64,000 nt of DNA from assembly GCF_001982605.1 (NCBI RefSeq), contig NZ_MLCN01000001.1, positions 62,001-126,000 of the forward strand, given 5' to 3'. Below the pieces are notes generated by a model that worked only from the letters and a program-made list of their open reading frames with translations, searched no databases and was not told the origin of the DNA. This stretch comes from Alkanindiges hydrocarboniclasticus. GTDB taxonomy: Bacteria; Pseudomonadota; Gammaproteobacteria; Pseudomonadales; Moraxellaceae. Every line of letters starts with the position of its first letter. Within the stretch, counting starts at the first letter, position 1. The position numbers and the translations under genes are program-made. Positions 28,579 through 35,730 of the stretch are shown one piece after another.

Positions 28579-29361
28579 TTAGACAAAGCGATCCAGCACA
28601 TAGGTTTTAAACCAGCCGGGAACCTGTGCTGATTTTATTTCCAGCTCCTTGCCTTCGGTAATTTCGGCAATAAAACTATGCTGTTCTACCAAGCCAGTTT
28701 TATCATGTACCGCCAGCCTGTCAAATACCGCCGAGTTGTCAAAAATATAGGCGCGGTTGCTATAGTTAATCGCATCAATCAAATGATGCAGGGTTTTATA
28801 ATAGCGGGAACGGATTTTATCTTCTGGCACCGGATGACCGCCAGTCAGCACGCGGTAATTAACGCGTGAGATATTAATTTCCGGATCAGCCGTTGCCACA
28901 AAATACAGATAGGTACGATAGCCCAGCGCTTGCGCCTGTGCCAGAAAGCGCACCTTGTCTTTGGATGACATGACTGTTTCAAAGGTAAAAGATACCTGAT
29001 ATTTAAGGCATTGCAGGCGCAGGAATTCCACCAGTACCGAGGCAAAATACGAATTAAACTGAATCCGGCTAAAATCAAGTGCAGTGTGATGACTCACTTT
29101 AATAAGGGGAATCGCTGCTGTCAGGCCGGCACTGGCCAGAAAATCGGACTGGTTAAAATGCGCAATCAGTTCACTGGCTTTCACATTAAATGGATAGTCT
29201 GCCAGCTCAAAAATGTGGGTTTGCCTAATTTGTTTTTCAATATCGTCGGCATTTAAATAAATGCCCAGAAGTTTTGGGTGCAGGACTTCCTTGATGACCG
29301 TGCTTTTGCCAGAACCATTTGGCCCGGCAAACATACGCAATCGCGGAATCATTTCATTCAT
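28579..29361 (-). CDS. Zeta-toxin-like P-loop kinase
   Basis: P-loop protein of 260 residues. Seen: Walker A GPNGSGKST at residues 13-21 (Lys19), NADD at 37-40 where zeta toxins hold a catalytic Asp, then TFETVMSSKDKVRFL and the Arg-rich GGHPVPEDKIRSRYYKTL block shared by zeta-type kinases. Known family: zeta/PezT phosphorylate UDP-N-acetylglucosamine and block wall synthesis; other members act on different substrates. The gene starts 7 bases after a 76-residue protein, an arrangement like a toxin-antitoxin pair (inference). The second half after residue 215 is less conserved. Toxicity is not proven by sequence. Confidence 0.85.
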   Translation of the reverse strand: MNEMIPRLRMFAGPNGSGKSTVIKEVLHPKLLGIYLNADDIEKQIRQTHIFELADYPFNVKASELIAHFNQSDFLASAGLTAAIPLIKVSHHTALDFSRIQFNSYFASVLVEFLRLQCLKYQVSFTFETVMSSKDKVRFLAQAQALGYRTYLYFVATADPEINISRVNYRVLTGGHPVPEDKIRSRYYKTLHHLIDAINYSNRAYIFDNSAVFDRLAVHDKTGLVEQHSFIAEITEGKELEIKSAQVPGWFKTYVLDRFV

Positions 29362-29368
29362 GCGTTAC

Positions 29369-29599
29369 TCAGGCGCGGCTAAATTTTTGCCCAATCGTAA
29401 AATGCAGCGGCTGTTCAATTTCTTTCACCAGTGATTCATGGCCGTGGGCATCAATTTCTACCAGTTGACCCTGGCGGGCAATCATTACGCGGCTACCACG
29501 CGCCAATGCAGCCTGCTGGGCTTTTTTTAGTGCTTCGCGGGCATGCTGCGGAATTTCTTCTTCAAGATGACGCAGCTCTTTTTCAGTGATGTGACTCAT
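29369..29599 (-). CDS. Small putative antitoxin or partner of zeta-like kinase
   Basis: A 76-residue protein with a charged helical N-terminal half (about residues 6-34, ELRHLEEEIPQHAREALKKA) and a beta-rich second half (SRVMIARQGQLVEIDAHG). SD GGAGAG lies 7 bases before the ATG. It is cotranscribed with the kinase gene 7 bases downstream. The antitoxin-before-toxin order, size and coupling suggest an antitoxin, but it does not resemble the epsilon or PezA antitoxins that I know, so the role is inferred from position. A palindrome next to the SD may serve autoregulation. Confidence 0.8.
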   Translation of the reverse strand: MSHITEKELRHLEEEIPQHAREALKKAQQAALARGSRVMIARQGQLVEIDAHGHESLVKEIEQPLHFTIGQKFSRA

Positions 29600-29611
29600 T
29601 TAGGTACTCTC

Positions 29612-29624
29612 CACTTGTAAAGTG
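29612..29624. promoter_or_regulatory. Palindrome beside the SD of the small partner gene
   Basis: CACTT-GTA-AAGTG, adjacent to the GGAGAG ribosome binding site of the 76-residue protein. Possible autoregulatory operator. Confidence 0.4.
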
Positions 29625-29687
29625 ATGTAGCGTGCAATCAAACATCAACTGGCTTATTTAACACAGTCAACAAGTCCAGCCGCCTTT

Positions 29688-29696
29688 ACTATAGCA
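29688..29696 (-). promoter_or_regulatory. Extended -10 promoter for the kinase pair
   Basis: TGC-TATAGT on the minus strand is an extended -10 element (TGn plus 5 of 6 TATAAT matches) about 90 bases upstream of the 76-residue gene. No good -35 lies at 17 bases, which is tolerated for extended -10 promoters. Confidence 0.45.
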
Positions 29697-29762
29697 CAAA
29701 AATACAGCACGAATTTCTGGCGGTGCTTATGCAGCTAATCAACATTTTTAACCCGATGAATA

Positions 29763-31094
29763 TCAGCCAACTGGAATATTGGTTACCGGATAGCGTAACT
29801 GGCTTTTGGTCGGAACGGCAATAAAATATGCCAGTGTCAGTGGCCCGAGTCGGCCGGTATACATCATACAGGTGAGTAAAAACTTGCTGACATCACCGAG
29901 TTCGGGCGTAATCCCGCGCGACAAGCCTACAGTGCACACTGCTGACACCACCTCAAAGGCAATATCAATAAAACTTTTTTTGTGCTCCAGAGCAGCCAGC
30001 AAAAAGATACCCATAAAAATAATCATCATGGTAATGACGGTCAGCGCCAGGGCCTTCATGACAGTTTGCTGGCTAATGCTACGCTTTAAAATACGTACTT
30101 CTTCCTGCCGGCGCAAAAAGGTATAGGTTGAAAACAGCAGCACCACAAAAGTTCCCAGCTTGATGCCACCTGCTGTGCTTAGCGAACCACCCCCAATAAA
30201 CATCAGCAATAGCATGAGCACTGTGGTGGCATCATTAAGCTCATGAATAGGCAATGTATTAAAGCCGGACGAACGCGGCACCGTGGCCTGAAACCATGCA
30301 GTAAGCATCTGGTCGCTGGTGCTGAGCTGTGCCAGTGTGGCGGGGTTACGGGCTTCGAGTAGCCATACCAGCAAAAATGCCACCACATTGATGATCAGTG
30401 TAGCAATCAGCACAATTCTGGTGTTGGGTGACAACAAGTTCCACTTTCTGTGCTGGCGCACATCCATGAGCACCACAAAGCCAATCCCACCAATAATAAA
30501 CAGGCCGCTAATGATAAAATTAATGGCTGTATGATGGGCAAAACTCATTAGGCTATCGGGAAACAGGGCAAAACCGGCATTATTAAAAGCTGAAATACAG
30601 TGAAAAAATGCCAGATATGCCGATTGTCCCCAGCCAAACTGGCCTTGCCATGCCAGCGTCAGCAATACAAAACCAATTAGCTCAAAAAAAAGGCTGTAAA
30701 TAACCACTGCCCGCGCCACTTGCCCTACTCTGGCCAGACTGGTTTGCCCTAGGGCTTCCTGTGCCAGCAACTGTTGCCCCAACCCCATCTTTGAGCGAAG
30801 GCTTAATGCAGCCACTACAGCAAAGGTCATAAAGCCAAGGCCACCCAGCTGGATCAGAAGTGCAACAATGAGCTGGCCTGCCAGATTAAAACTACTGCCA
30901 ATATCAATGGCGCTGAGACCGGTAATAGTCACTGCCGAGCTGGCAGTAAACCATGCATCCATCCATGAAATGGAATGATGGCTCACAAAAGGCAGCTTAA
31001 GCAGTAGAGTACCAATAATGATCAGACTCAAGAAGCCAACCGCCAAAACTATGGGAGGGCTTAAATCAATGGTAAAGCGGTTAAATACTTTCAA
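29763..31094 (-). CDS. ktrB: KtrB/TrkH-type potassium uptake membrane subunit
   Basis: Integral membrane protein of the SKT family (443 residues) that conducts K+ (or Na+-coupled K+) into the cell. Seen: repeated M1-P-M2 units with selectivity-loop glycines such as SSAVTITGLSAID, SAFNNAGFALFPDS, TVPRSSGFNTLPI and VSAVCTVGLSRG. The reading starts at a TTG (31094); no in-frame ATG lies nearby, so TTG is taken as the start. It sits downstream of the RCK-domain gene on the same strand, forming a two-gene KtrAB-like system, although a dispersed repeat of about 180 bases separates them. Confidence 0.93.
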   Translation of the reverse strand: MKVFNRFTIDLSPPIVLAVGFLSLIIIGTLLLKLPFVSHHSISWMDAWFTASSAVTITGLSAIDIGSSFNLAGQLIVALLIQLGGLGFMTFAVVAALSLRSKMGLGQQLLAQEALGQTSLARVGQVARAVVIYSLFFELIGFVLLTLAWQGQFGWGQSAYLAFFHCISAFNNAGFALFPDSLMSFAHHTAINFIISGLFIIGGIGFVVLMDVRQHRKWNLLSPNTRIVLIATLIINVVAFLLVWLLEARNPATLAQLSTSDQMLTAWFQATVPRSSGFNTLPIHELNDATTVLMLLLMFIGGGSLSTAGGIKLGTFVVLLFSTYTFLRRQEEVRILKRSISQQTVMKALALTVITMMIIFMGIFLLAALEHKKSFIDIAFEVVSAVCTVGLSRGITPELGDVSKFLLTCMMYTGRLGPLTLAYFIAVPTKSQLRYPVTNIPVG

Positions 31095-31141
31095 ACCTGT
31101 GCCATGCCTCTTATGAATGTCGCCTGTTTTAGATTATGTGC

Positions 31142-31318
31142 AAACTTATGGTTGCGCATGGTTTTTCCAGCTCGCCAGCCATTGTTCCTGAGCCTGTCAA
31201 AGCACACCAATCCGCTTTTAACCTCTTCCCTGAGCGTGCTGATATAGCTCGACAAGCTCACAGACGCTCATTGAGCGTATCGACATAGCCGAAGGCAAGA
31301 TCATCAAAAGAAGTCTAA
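31142..31318 (+). repeat. Dispersed element, copy A (degenerate)
   Basis: Shares the pattern of copy B: an AAACTT-like left end, CCTGAGCCTGTC, GCTCATTGAGC, TCGACATAGCCGAAGGCAA and the right end AGAAGTCTA. It fills most of the ktrA-ktrB gap; its right end touches the ktrA stop codon. Orientation matches copies B, C and D. Confidence 0.65.
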
Positions 31319-31975
31319 TTAGTCATTTTCAAATTTGCGGGCCAGCCGGTTAAGCTCATTAATATGCCCTTCCAGTACCATAATATCGTTCTGCATCAGC
31401 ATGAGTCCTGCATCCACATCCTTGATAATCTTGCCCTGCCGCTTGATCATTAGCAGCCGTACGGGTGCATACGCTGCTATTAACTGGGCTGCATTCACCT
31501 GATGCAACTGGCTTTTTACCTCAACCGATACGATAAAATGCTGGTCTCCCAGCGACATGTACTGGTCTACCATTGGATAATTCAGTGCCTGTGCCACCCG
31601 GATGCCCATTTGCTCCTCAGGGTGAATAATGCGGGTTACTTGCAAATGGGACAAAATCATATGGTGCGCATCGGTTTTAGCCTTCACCAGAATCTGTTTG
31701 ACCCCAAGATTTTTTAAATGCACCACACACAAAATACTGGCTTCAATATCTTCGCCAATGGCCACCACCACGGCATCACAGTTCTGGATATTCAACTCTT
31801 TGAGCACCTGCTCATCAGTTGCATCTGCAATCGCAGCAAAAGTAATCACAGATGCCATGCGGTTAACATGCTTGGCTTCCCTGTCAATCCCAATCACTTC
31901 ATGCTTCAGGCGCATCAGCTCGCGCGCGGTTGATCCGCCAAAACTACCCAGTCCAATAATTGCAAATTGCGCCAT
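31319..31975 (-). CDS. ktrA: KtrA/TrkA-type potassium uptake regulatory subunit (RCK)
   Basis: Cytosolic NAD(H)/nucleotide-binding regulator of K+ channels and transporters, 218 residues. Seen: Rossmann fingerprint AIIGLGSFGGSTAREL at the N terminus with acidic GIDREAKHV, then DATDEQVLKELNIQNCDAVVVAIGED (RCK_N) and a C-terminal RCK_C-like half (about 135-215, LGDQHFIVSVEVK and DIMVLEGH). One RCK unit, as in KtrA, rather than the two of E. coli TrkA. First gene of the pair with ktrB; such systems restore turgor after osmotic change. Confidence 0.92.
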   Translation of the reverse strand: MAQFAIIGLGSFGGSTARELMRLKHEVIGIDREAKHVNRMASVITFAAIADATDEQVLKELNIQNCDAVVVAIGEDIEASILCVVHLKNLGVKQILVKAKTDAHHMILSHLQVTRIIHPEEQMGIRVAQALNYPMVDQYMSLGDQHFIVSVEVKSQLHQVNAAQLIAAYAPVRLLMIKRQGKIIKDVDAGLMLMQNDIMVLEGHINELNRLARKFEND

Positions 31976-32021
31976 GTGCCTGTTTTAATCCTTGTTTTAA
32001 AAGCTATTGTAATGAATCAAG

Positions 32022-32873
32022 CTAAAAACGAACCACCAGTTCATAGCCACTAAACTTGCGAATATTTAATACGCCGGTATCCAGTAGCAGATATTGTCCC
32101 TTAATGCCATTTAATCGCCCTTTAATCAGTGGCGTTTTATCAAAATTATGTGTACTCACTTTAACAGGATATTTTTCTACCGGATAAACAAACTCACGTA
32201 CCACTTCATCCTGCAACAATTCTACCTGTTCAGGATAAGCATGCTGGAGTTTGAGTAAGTCGGCTTCATAACGGTTAAAAATATCATCACGTATCTGAAG
32301 CAGGTTAAGCGGCTCAGCCTCGCCTTTAAGCAGCTTGCGCCAGTCAGTTTTATCTGACATATGCTGCGCCAGCAACACTTCCACCACACCGGATAAAAAA
32401 CGGCTCTGGGTTTGAAAAATGGGAATGGCCTGTGTTGCACCCTGATCCAGCCAGCGGGTTGGCATCTGGTTATGCCGGGTAATGCCTACTTTTAGCCCAC
32501 TGGAATTGGCCAGATACACAATATGGGCGTTAAAACATACTTTTTCAGCCCAGTCCGGCTCGCGGCAAGTGCCTAAATGATGATGACAGGTTTCCGGCTT
32601 CATCATGCACAAGTCGCAAGATGCCTTGGTACTAAAGCATTTATAGCAATGGCCCTGCGCAAATGACTTACTGGTTTTGGAGCCACAGGATACACAGGTA
32701 ATTTTGCCAGTCCATTGTAATTCCACCGAATTACCCACCAGTTGCGTAAAGGGCGATTCAAATGGATTTAAAACCAGATTATACTCAACCGCTGCTGCCA
32801 TAGCGCCAGTGCTGGTGGGTAATGCCTGACCCAGCTTGGCACGCATTTTATGGCAAATGCCCTGATATTCCAT
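32022..32873 (-). CDS. DUF2797 family zinc-ribbon protein
   Basis: 283 residues. Seen: a Cys/His-rich zinc-binding segment about residues 59-110 (CVSCGSKTSK, CYKCFSTKASCDLC, CHHHLGTC), then a GIY-YIG-like strand YLANSSGLKVGITRHNQMPTRWLDQGA, which matches the DUF2797 architecture. The function of the family is not established; a nucleic-acid role is suggested only by the zinc ribbon and the nuclease-like fold. It is divergent from the next gene with only 36 bases between start codons, so their promoters must overlap the coding regions or each other. Confidence 0.82.
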   Translation of the reverse strand: MEYQGICHKMRAKLGQALPTSTGAMAAAVEYNLVLNPFESPFTQLVGNSVELQWTGKITCVSCGSKTSKSFAQGHCYKCFSTKASCDLCMMKPETCHHHLGTCREPDWAEKVCFNAHIVYLANSSGLKVGITRHNQMPTRWLDQGATQAIPIFQTQSRFLSGVVEVLLAQHMSDKTDWRKLLKGEAEPLNLLQIRDDIFNRYEADLLKLQHAYPEQVELLQDEVVREFVYPVEKYPVKVSTHNFDKTPLIKGRLNGIKGQYLLLDTGVLNIRKFSGYELVVRF

Positions 32874-32909
32874 TGTTAAAAACTTCTTTGATTGAGTTAA
32901 GGATAAGCC

Positions 32910-33428
32910 GTGACAGACTGGCCAGTAGATATTTTGCCGTTAATTCATCGCCTGGCACAGGAAAAACCCATTGCCCAGGGATTGTTAATTGGTAAGCACC
33001 AAACCACGCCACACTGGCCGGGCGAATGGCAGTCCATTGCCTTGCATGAGCTGGAAACACTGGCATTTACGCGGCGCTATGATCTGGCTGTCATTGCATT
33101 GTATCGCAGTTATTATGAAGATAATTTAACAGCAAACAACCCTGAACTGCCCACAAATCATTCAGATAGTCCAAATGCCTGCAAAAACCAGCAGGTACTG
33201 GCACAAGGCATTACCCGCCTGCGTGACCTGCTGGCAAGACGTGTGCTGGTGCTGGCCAGTCCCGAGTTTGCTGCAACCCTGCACGCGCTGGGCTTTAGCC
33301 AGATTGAACAGTTGCCACAAAATCTGGTGATCTGGCAGTTTAATATTTTGTCCTATAAGCAAGTGCCGGACTGGCTTAACTCCAAATACTGGGCTAACCC
33401 GGAAAACTGGAATAAATATCGCTGGTAA
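32910..33428 (+). CDS. Conserved hypothetical protein, possibly DUF6231
   Basis: 172 residues, GTG start with SD AAGGA 6 bases upstream. Seen: no signal peptide or membrane segment; a Rossmann-like alternation (HELETLAFTRRYDLAVIALY, LRDLLARRVLVLASPEF) and an aromatic C terminus (WLNSKYWANPENWNKYRW). I associate this pattern with the DUF6231 group of gammaproteobacteria, from memory and with modest confidence. No catalytic residues can be pointed out. Divergent from the DUF2797 gene and 215 bases upstream of yebC. Confidence 0.75.
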   Translation: MTDWPVDILPLIHRLAQEKPIAQGLLIGKHQTTPHWPGEWQSIALHELETLAFTRRYDLAVIALYRSYYEDNLTANNPELPTNHSDSPNACKNQQVLAQGITRLRDLLARRVLVLASPEFAATLHALGFSQIEQLPQNLVIWQFNILSYKQVPDWLNSKYWANPENWNKYRW

Positions 33429-33643
33429 AACTACCGGATATAACGCCAAAAACCACACGTAAGAAAATCCAGAACCGCGAAATTTTGCAGTTGTGCTGCA
33501 ATTGCAATTCCCGACCAAATTGCGCCTATGCTAAACTTGTAGCCATGATTACACTTTTCATTTTTTCCAATTAAATCAGGTTAAACCTAACAACGCATTT
33601 GCGTGTTTAAGGTACTGTTTGTCAAGATTTCAGGAGCTCAACC

Positions 33644-34393
33644 ATGGCTGGACATTCCAAATGGGCCAACATCAAACATCGTAAGGCACGTGTAGATGCC
33701 TCACGCGGTAAGTTATTCACCAAGTACATCCGTGAACTGGTGAGTGCCGCCAAACAGGGTGATCCTGATCCCGCCAAAAACCCGCGCCTGCGTGCTGTGG
33801 TAGAAAAAGCGCTCTCGGTGAACATGACCCGTGACACCATTAACCGTGCCATTCAGCGTGGTAACGGCAATGAAGAAAACGATAACCTGAAAGAAATCAC
33901 CTATGAAGGTTATGGCGTTGGTGGTGTCGCGGTACTGGTTGAAACCATGACCGACAACATCAACCGTACCGTGCCGGACGTGCGTCACTGCTTTACCAAA
34001 ACTGGTGGCAATCTGGGCACATCCGGCTCAGTGGCTTACCTGTTTACCAAGCGTGGTGAAATCCGTTTTGACGATGTGGCGCTGGAAGACAAAATCATGG
34101 AAGTGGCACTGGAAGCAGGTGCTGAGGACATTGATGTCAGCGAAGATGGGATTCTGGTTATTACCACTCCGGAAAGCTTTGGTGATGTACAGGATGCGCT
34201 AGCGAACGCGGGCCTGAAGTCCGACAATGCCGAAGTCACCATGCATCCCTCGACACAGGCTGATATTACTGACCCGGACATGGCCAAGCAAATTATCAAA
34301 ATGATCGACATGCTGGAAGAACTGGACGATGTGCAAAACGTCTATACCAATGCCAATATTTCTGATGACGCCATGGCCGCGCTAGACGGTTAA
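33644..34393 (+). CDS. yebC: YebC/PmpR family regulator (TACO1-like)
   Basis: 249 residues, standard length. Seen: N-terminal [33 protein letters not shown] and the family blocks [45 protein letters not shown] and [17 protein letters not shown]. Family knowledge: originally called a transcription regulator; recent work links YebC proteins to translation of difficult proline-rich stretches. SD AGGAG lies 7 bases before the ATG. In many gammaproteobacteria yebC precedes ruvC; here it is alone, followed by a terminator and dispersed element B. Confidence 0.97.
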   Translation: MAGHSKWANIKHRKARVDASRGKLFTKYIRELVSAAKQGDPDPAKNPRLRAVVEKALSVNMTRDTINRAIQRGNGNEENDNLKEITYEGYGVGGVAVLVETMTDNINRTVPDVRHCFTKTGGNLGTSGSVAYLFTKRGEIRFDDVALEDKIMEVALEAGAEDIDVSEDGILVITTPESFGDVQDALANAGLKSDNAEVTMHPSTQADITDPDMAKQIIKMIDMLEELDDVQNVYTNANISDDAMAALDG

Positions 34394-34423
34394 AACCAGT
34401 TGCTCATTCTGCTTACTCAAGCA

Positions 34424-34456
34424 TAAAAAAGCGTGGTTTAGGCCACGCTTTTTTTA
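34424..34456 (+). terminator. yebC terminator
   Basis: AAAAAAGCGTGG-TTTA-GGCCACGC with an 8-bp GC-rich stem and a long T run, 31 bases past the yebC stop. Dispersed element B begins immediately after. Confidence 0.9.
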
Positions 34457-34457
34457 T

Positions 34458-34583
34458 TAAACTTCTTTCAAAAGCATAATTCCTAAGCCTGTCGAAGGAC
34501 GGTCATTGAGCATTTGACCAAGCTCATACCGAGGACTTGTCGAAATGGTCGAAGGCAATGTGATGACTTGGGAAAGAAGTTTA
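34458..34583 (+). mobile_element. MITE-like dispersed element, copy B (intact ends)
   Basis: 126 bases with perfect 12-bp terminal inverted repeats TAAACTTCTTTC (34458-34469) and GAAAGAAGTTTA (34572-34583). The 5-bp sequence TTTAT flanks it on both sides (34453-34457 and 34584-34588), like a target-site duplication. The interior contains CCTAAGCCTGTCGAAGG, TTGAGC..GCTCA and TCGAAATGGTCGAAGGCAA, shared with three other copies. No ORF; mobilisation would need a transposase in trans (inference). Confidence 0.75.
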
Positions 34584-34601
34584 TTTATGATTTGAAGCTG
34601 A

Positions 34602-35081
34602 TTAATCAGCACCCTCATCGACAGGATCAGCCATTTCCCACATTTCAACTTCCGTACTGTTTTCAATCAAATGCATAGCCGCTGCAAAATCACAATGCGG
34701 CTGAATATTAACCACAAAAAATGTACTGCCATTGCCCTCATAACCACAATGAAGTGCTCTAAGCTGAGTTAAAACCTGTGCTGCTTCATCTGACTTCTGA
34801 ATTGAATTTTTTAAAAAGATACGCGCAGTTCGATGACCTGACTTTTGAATAACTTTGGTAAAATAAGGCCGTGAATCATCCTCATATTCAGCCGAAGGCT
34901 TGGCCTCAAAAATATCATCATAAGACAGGCCATAAAAAAAGAAGGGAAAGTTTTTAAGCTGATAATGATGATTGCCCAAGTCCAGCGCCCATGGTGATTC
35001 TGTGTCTGCCTCATCGCTGTCTTCATATTCCTGTACCAGCACCACCTTAACCAGTTTTTCCTGTAATGCATCCTCGCTCAT
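34602..35081 (-). CDS. DUF4265-like acidic hypothetical protein
   Basis: About 159 residues. Seen: an N-terminal half of the kind found in DUF4265 proteins (SPWALDLGNHHYQLKNFPFFFYGLSYDDIFEA), acidic overall, no signal peptide. The frame is open from 35105, but the ATG at 35081 has AAGGA 10 bases upstream and is preferred. Function unknown; DUF4265-type proteins occur near polymorphic toxins in some genomes, but no toxin gene is present here. The DNA is AT-richer than yebC and clpA. It lies with ynfA between element copies B and C. Confidence 0.75.
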   Translation of the reverse strand: MSEDALQEKLVKVVLVQEYEDSDEADTESPWALDLGNHHYQLKNFPFFFYGLSYDDIFEAKPSAEYEDDSRPYFTKVIQKSGHRTARIFLKNSIQKSDEAAQVLTQLRALHCGYEGNGSTFFVVNIQPHCDFAAAMHLIENSTEVEMWEMADPVDEGAD

Positions 35082-35168
35082 ATGATTTGATTCCTTCTGG
35101 ATCATACTTTATTAAATGATAGTTTATCACTTTAATTTTTATTTAAAACAATTGCTTAATGCAATATT

Positions 35169-35504
35169 TTAAGGTGAAAAATCAGGTTGTAACATGATTA
35201 CCGCAACGCCTAAAGTAACAATTAATGCCCCTATAATATCCCATACTGTTAAATGGACGCGATCTAACAAAAATAGCCAGCATAAAGCCACTGCAATATA
35301 AACCCCACCATAAGCAGCATATACCCTTCCTGCCGCCGCTGGATGCAAGGTCAATAACCAGACAAATGCCATTAAACTCAATATTGCCGGAATAAATAAA
35401 TAAGCAGACTTGTTTTGCTTTAATACCAGATAAGGCAAATAACAGCCGATAATTTCCGCCAATGCAGTAAGAACATACAGGCCAAAGGTTTTTAAAATAA
35501 ACAT
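35169..35504 (-). CDS. ynfA: YnfA/UPF0060 family small membrane protein
   Basis: 111 residues with four transmembrane helices. Seen: family blocks [46 protein letters not shown] and [18 protein letters not shown]. YnfA belongs to the drug/metabolite transporter superfamily and resembles small multidrug resistance (SMR) exporters; homologues have been tied to efflux of dyes and quaternary ammonium compounds. The [11 protein letters not shown] region is the most conserved part. No SD is evident. Part of the AT-rich islet between elements B and C. Confidence 0.92.
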   Translation of the reverse strand: MFILKTFGLYVLTALAEIIGCYLPYLVLKQNKSAYLFIPAILSLMAFVWLLTLHPAAAGRVYAAYGGVYIAVALCWLFLLDRVHLTVWDIIGALIVTLGVAVIMLQPDFSP

Positions 35505-35531
35505 GCGTTTTGTCGCTCTGTAAAATTTTAA

Positions 35532-35680
35532 TAAAGTTCGCTCGAAAGCATGATTTCAACCTGTTCCCTAAGCCTTAGTTCGACCAGTTCACTAACCATA
35601 ATTCGACGAGCTCACTAACCATCAAAAACAGTTCCAGAGCCTATTGAAATCGTTAAAGGCAAGATATTCGCTGATCAAAA
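35532..35680 (+). repeat. Dispersed element, copy C (degenerate)
   Basis: Begins TAAAGTTCGCTCGAAAGCAT, which aligns with the left end of copy B (differences from TAAACTTCTTTC then AAAGCAT), followed by CCTAAGCC, TTCGACGAGCTCA, GAAATCGTTAAAGGCAAG. The right terminal repeat is not recognisable. Same orientation as copy B, 950 bases away. Confidence 0.6.
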
Positions 35681-35691
35681 CAATCAAATAT

Positions 35692-35720
35692 AAAAAAACC
35701 AGCGTTATGCTGGTTTTTTT
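35692..35720 (-). terminator. clpA terminator
   Basis: AAAAAAACCAGC-GTTAT-GCTGGTTTTTTT, a symmetric hairpin 10 bases beyond the clpA stop; the T run on the minus strand serves clpA. Confidence 0.9.
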
Positions 35721-35730
35721 ACAATAAGGA

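Noticed and set aside
32874-32900. AAACTTCTTTG near the DUF2797 start as another element end
   Set aside because: No matching second end or interior motif is present; the gap is only 36 bases.
34005-34202. Plus-strand frame inside yebC
   Set aside because: Out-of-frame shadow of yebC without SD or protein family features.
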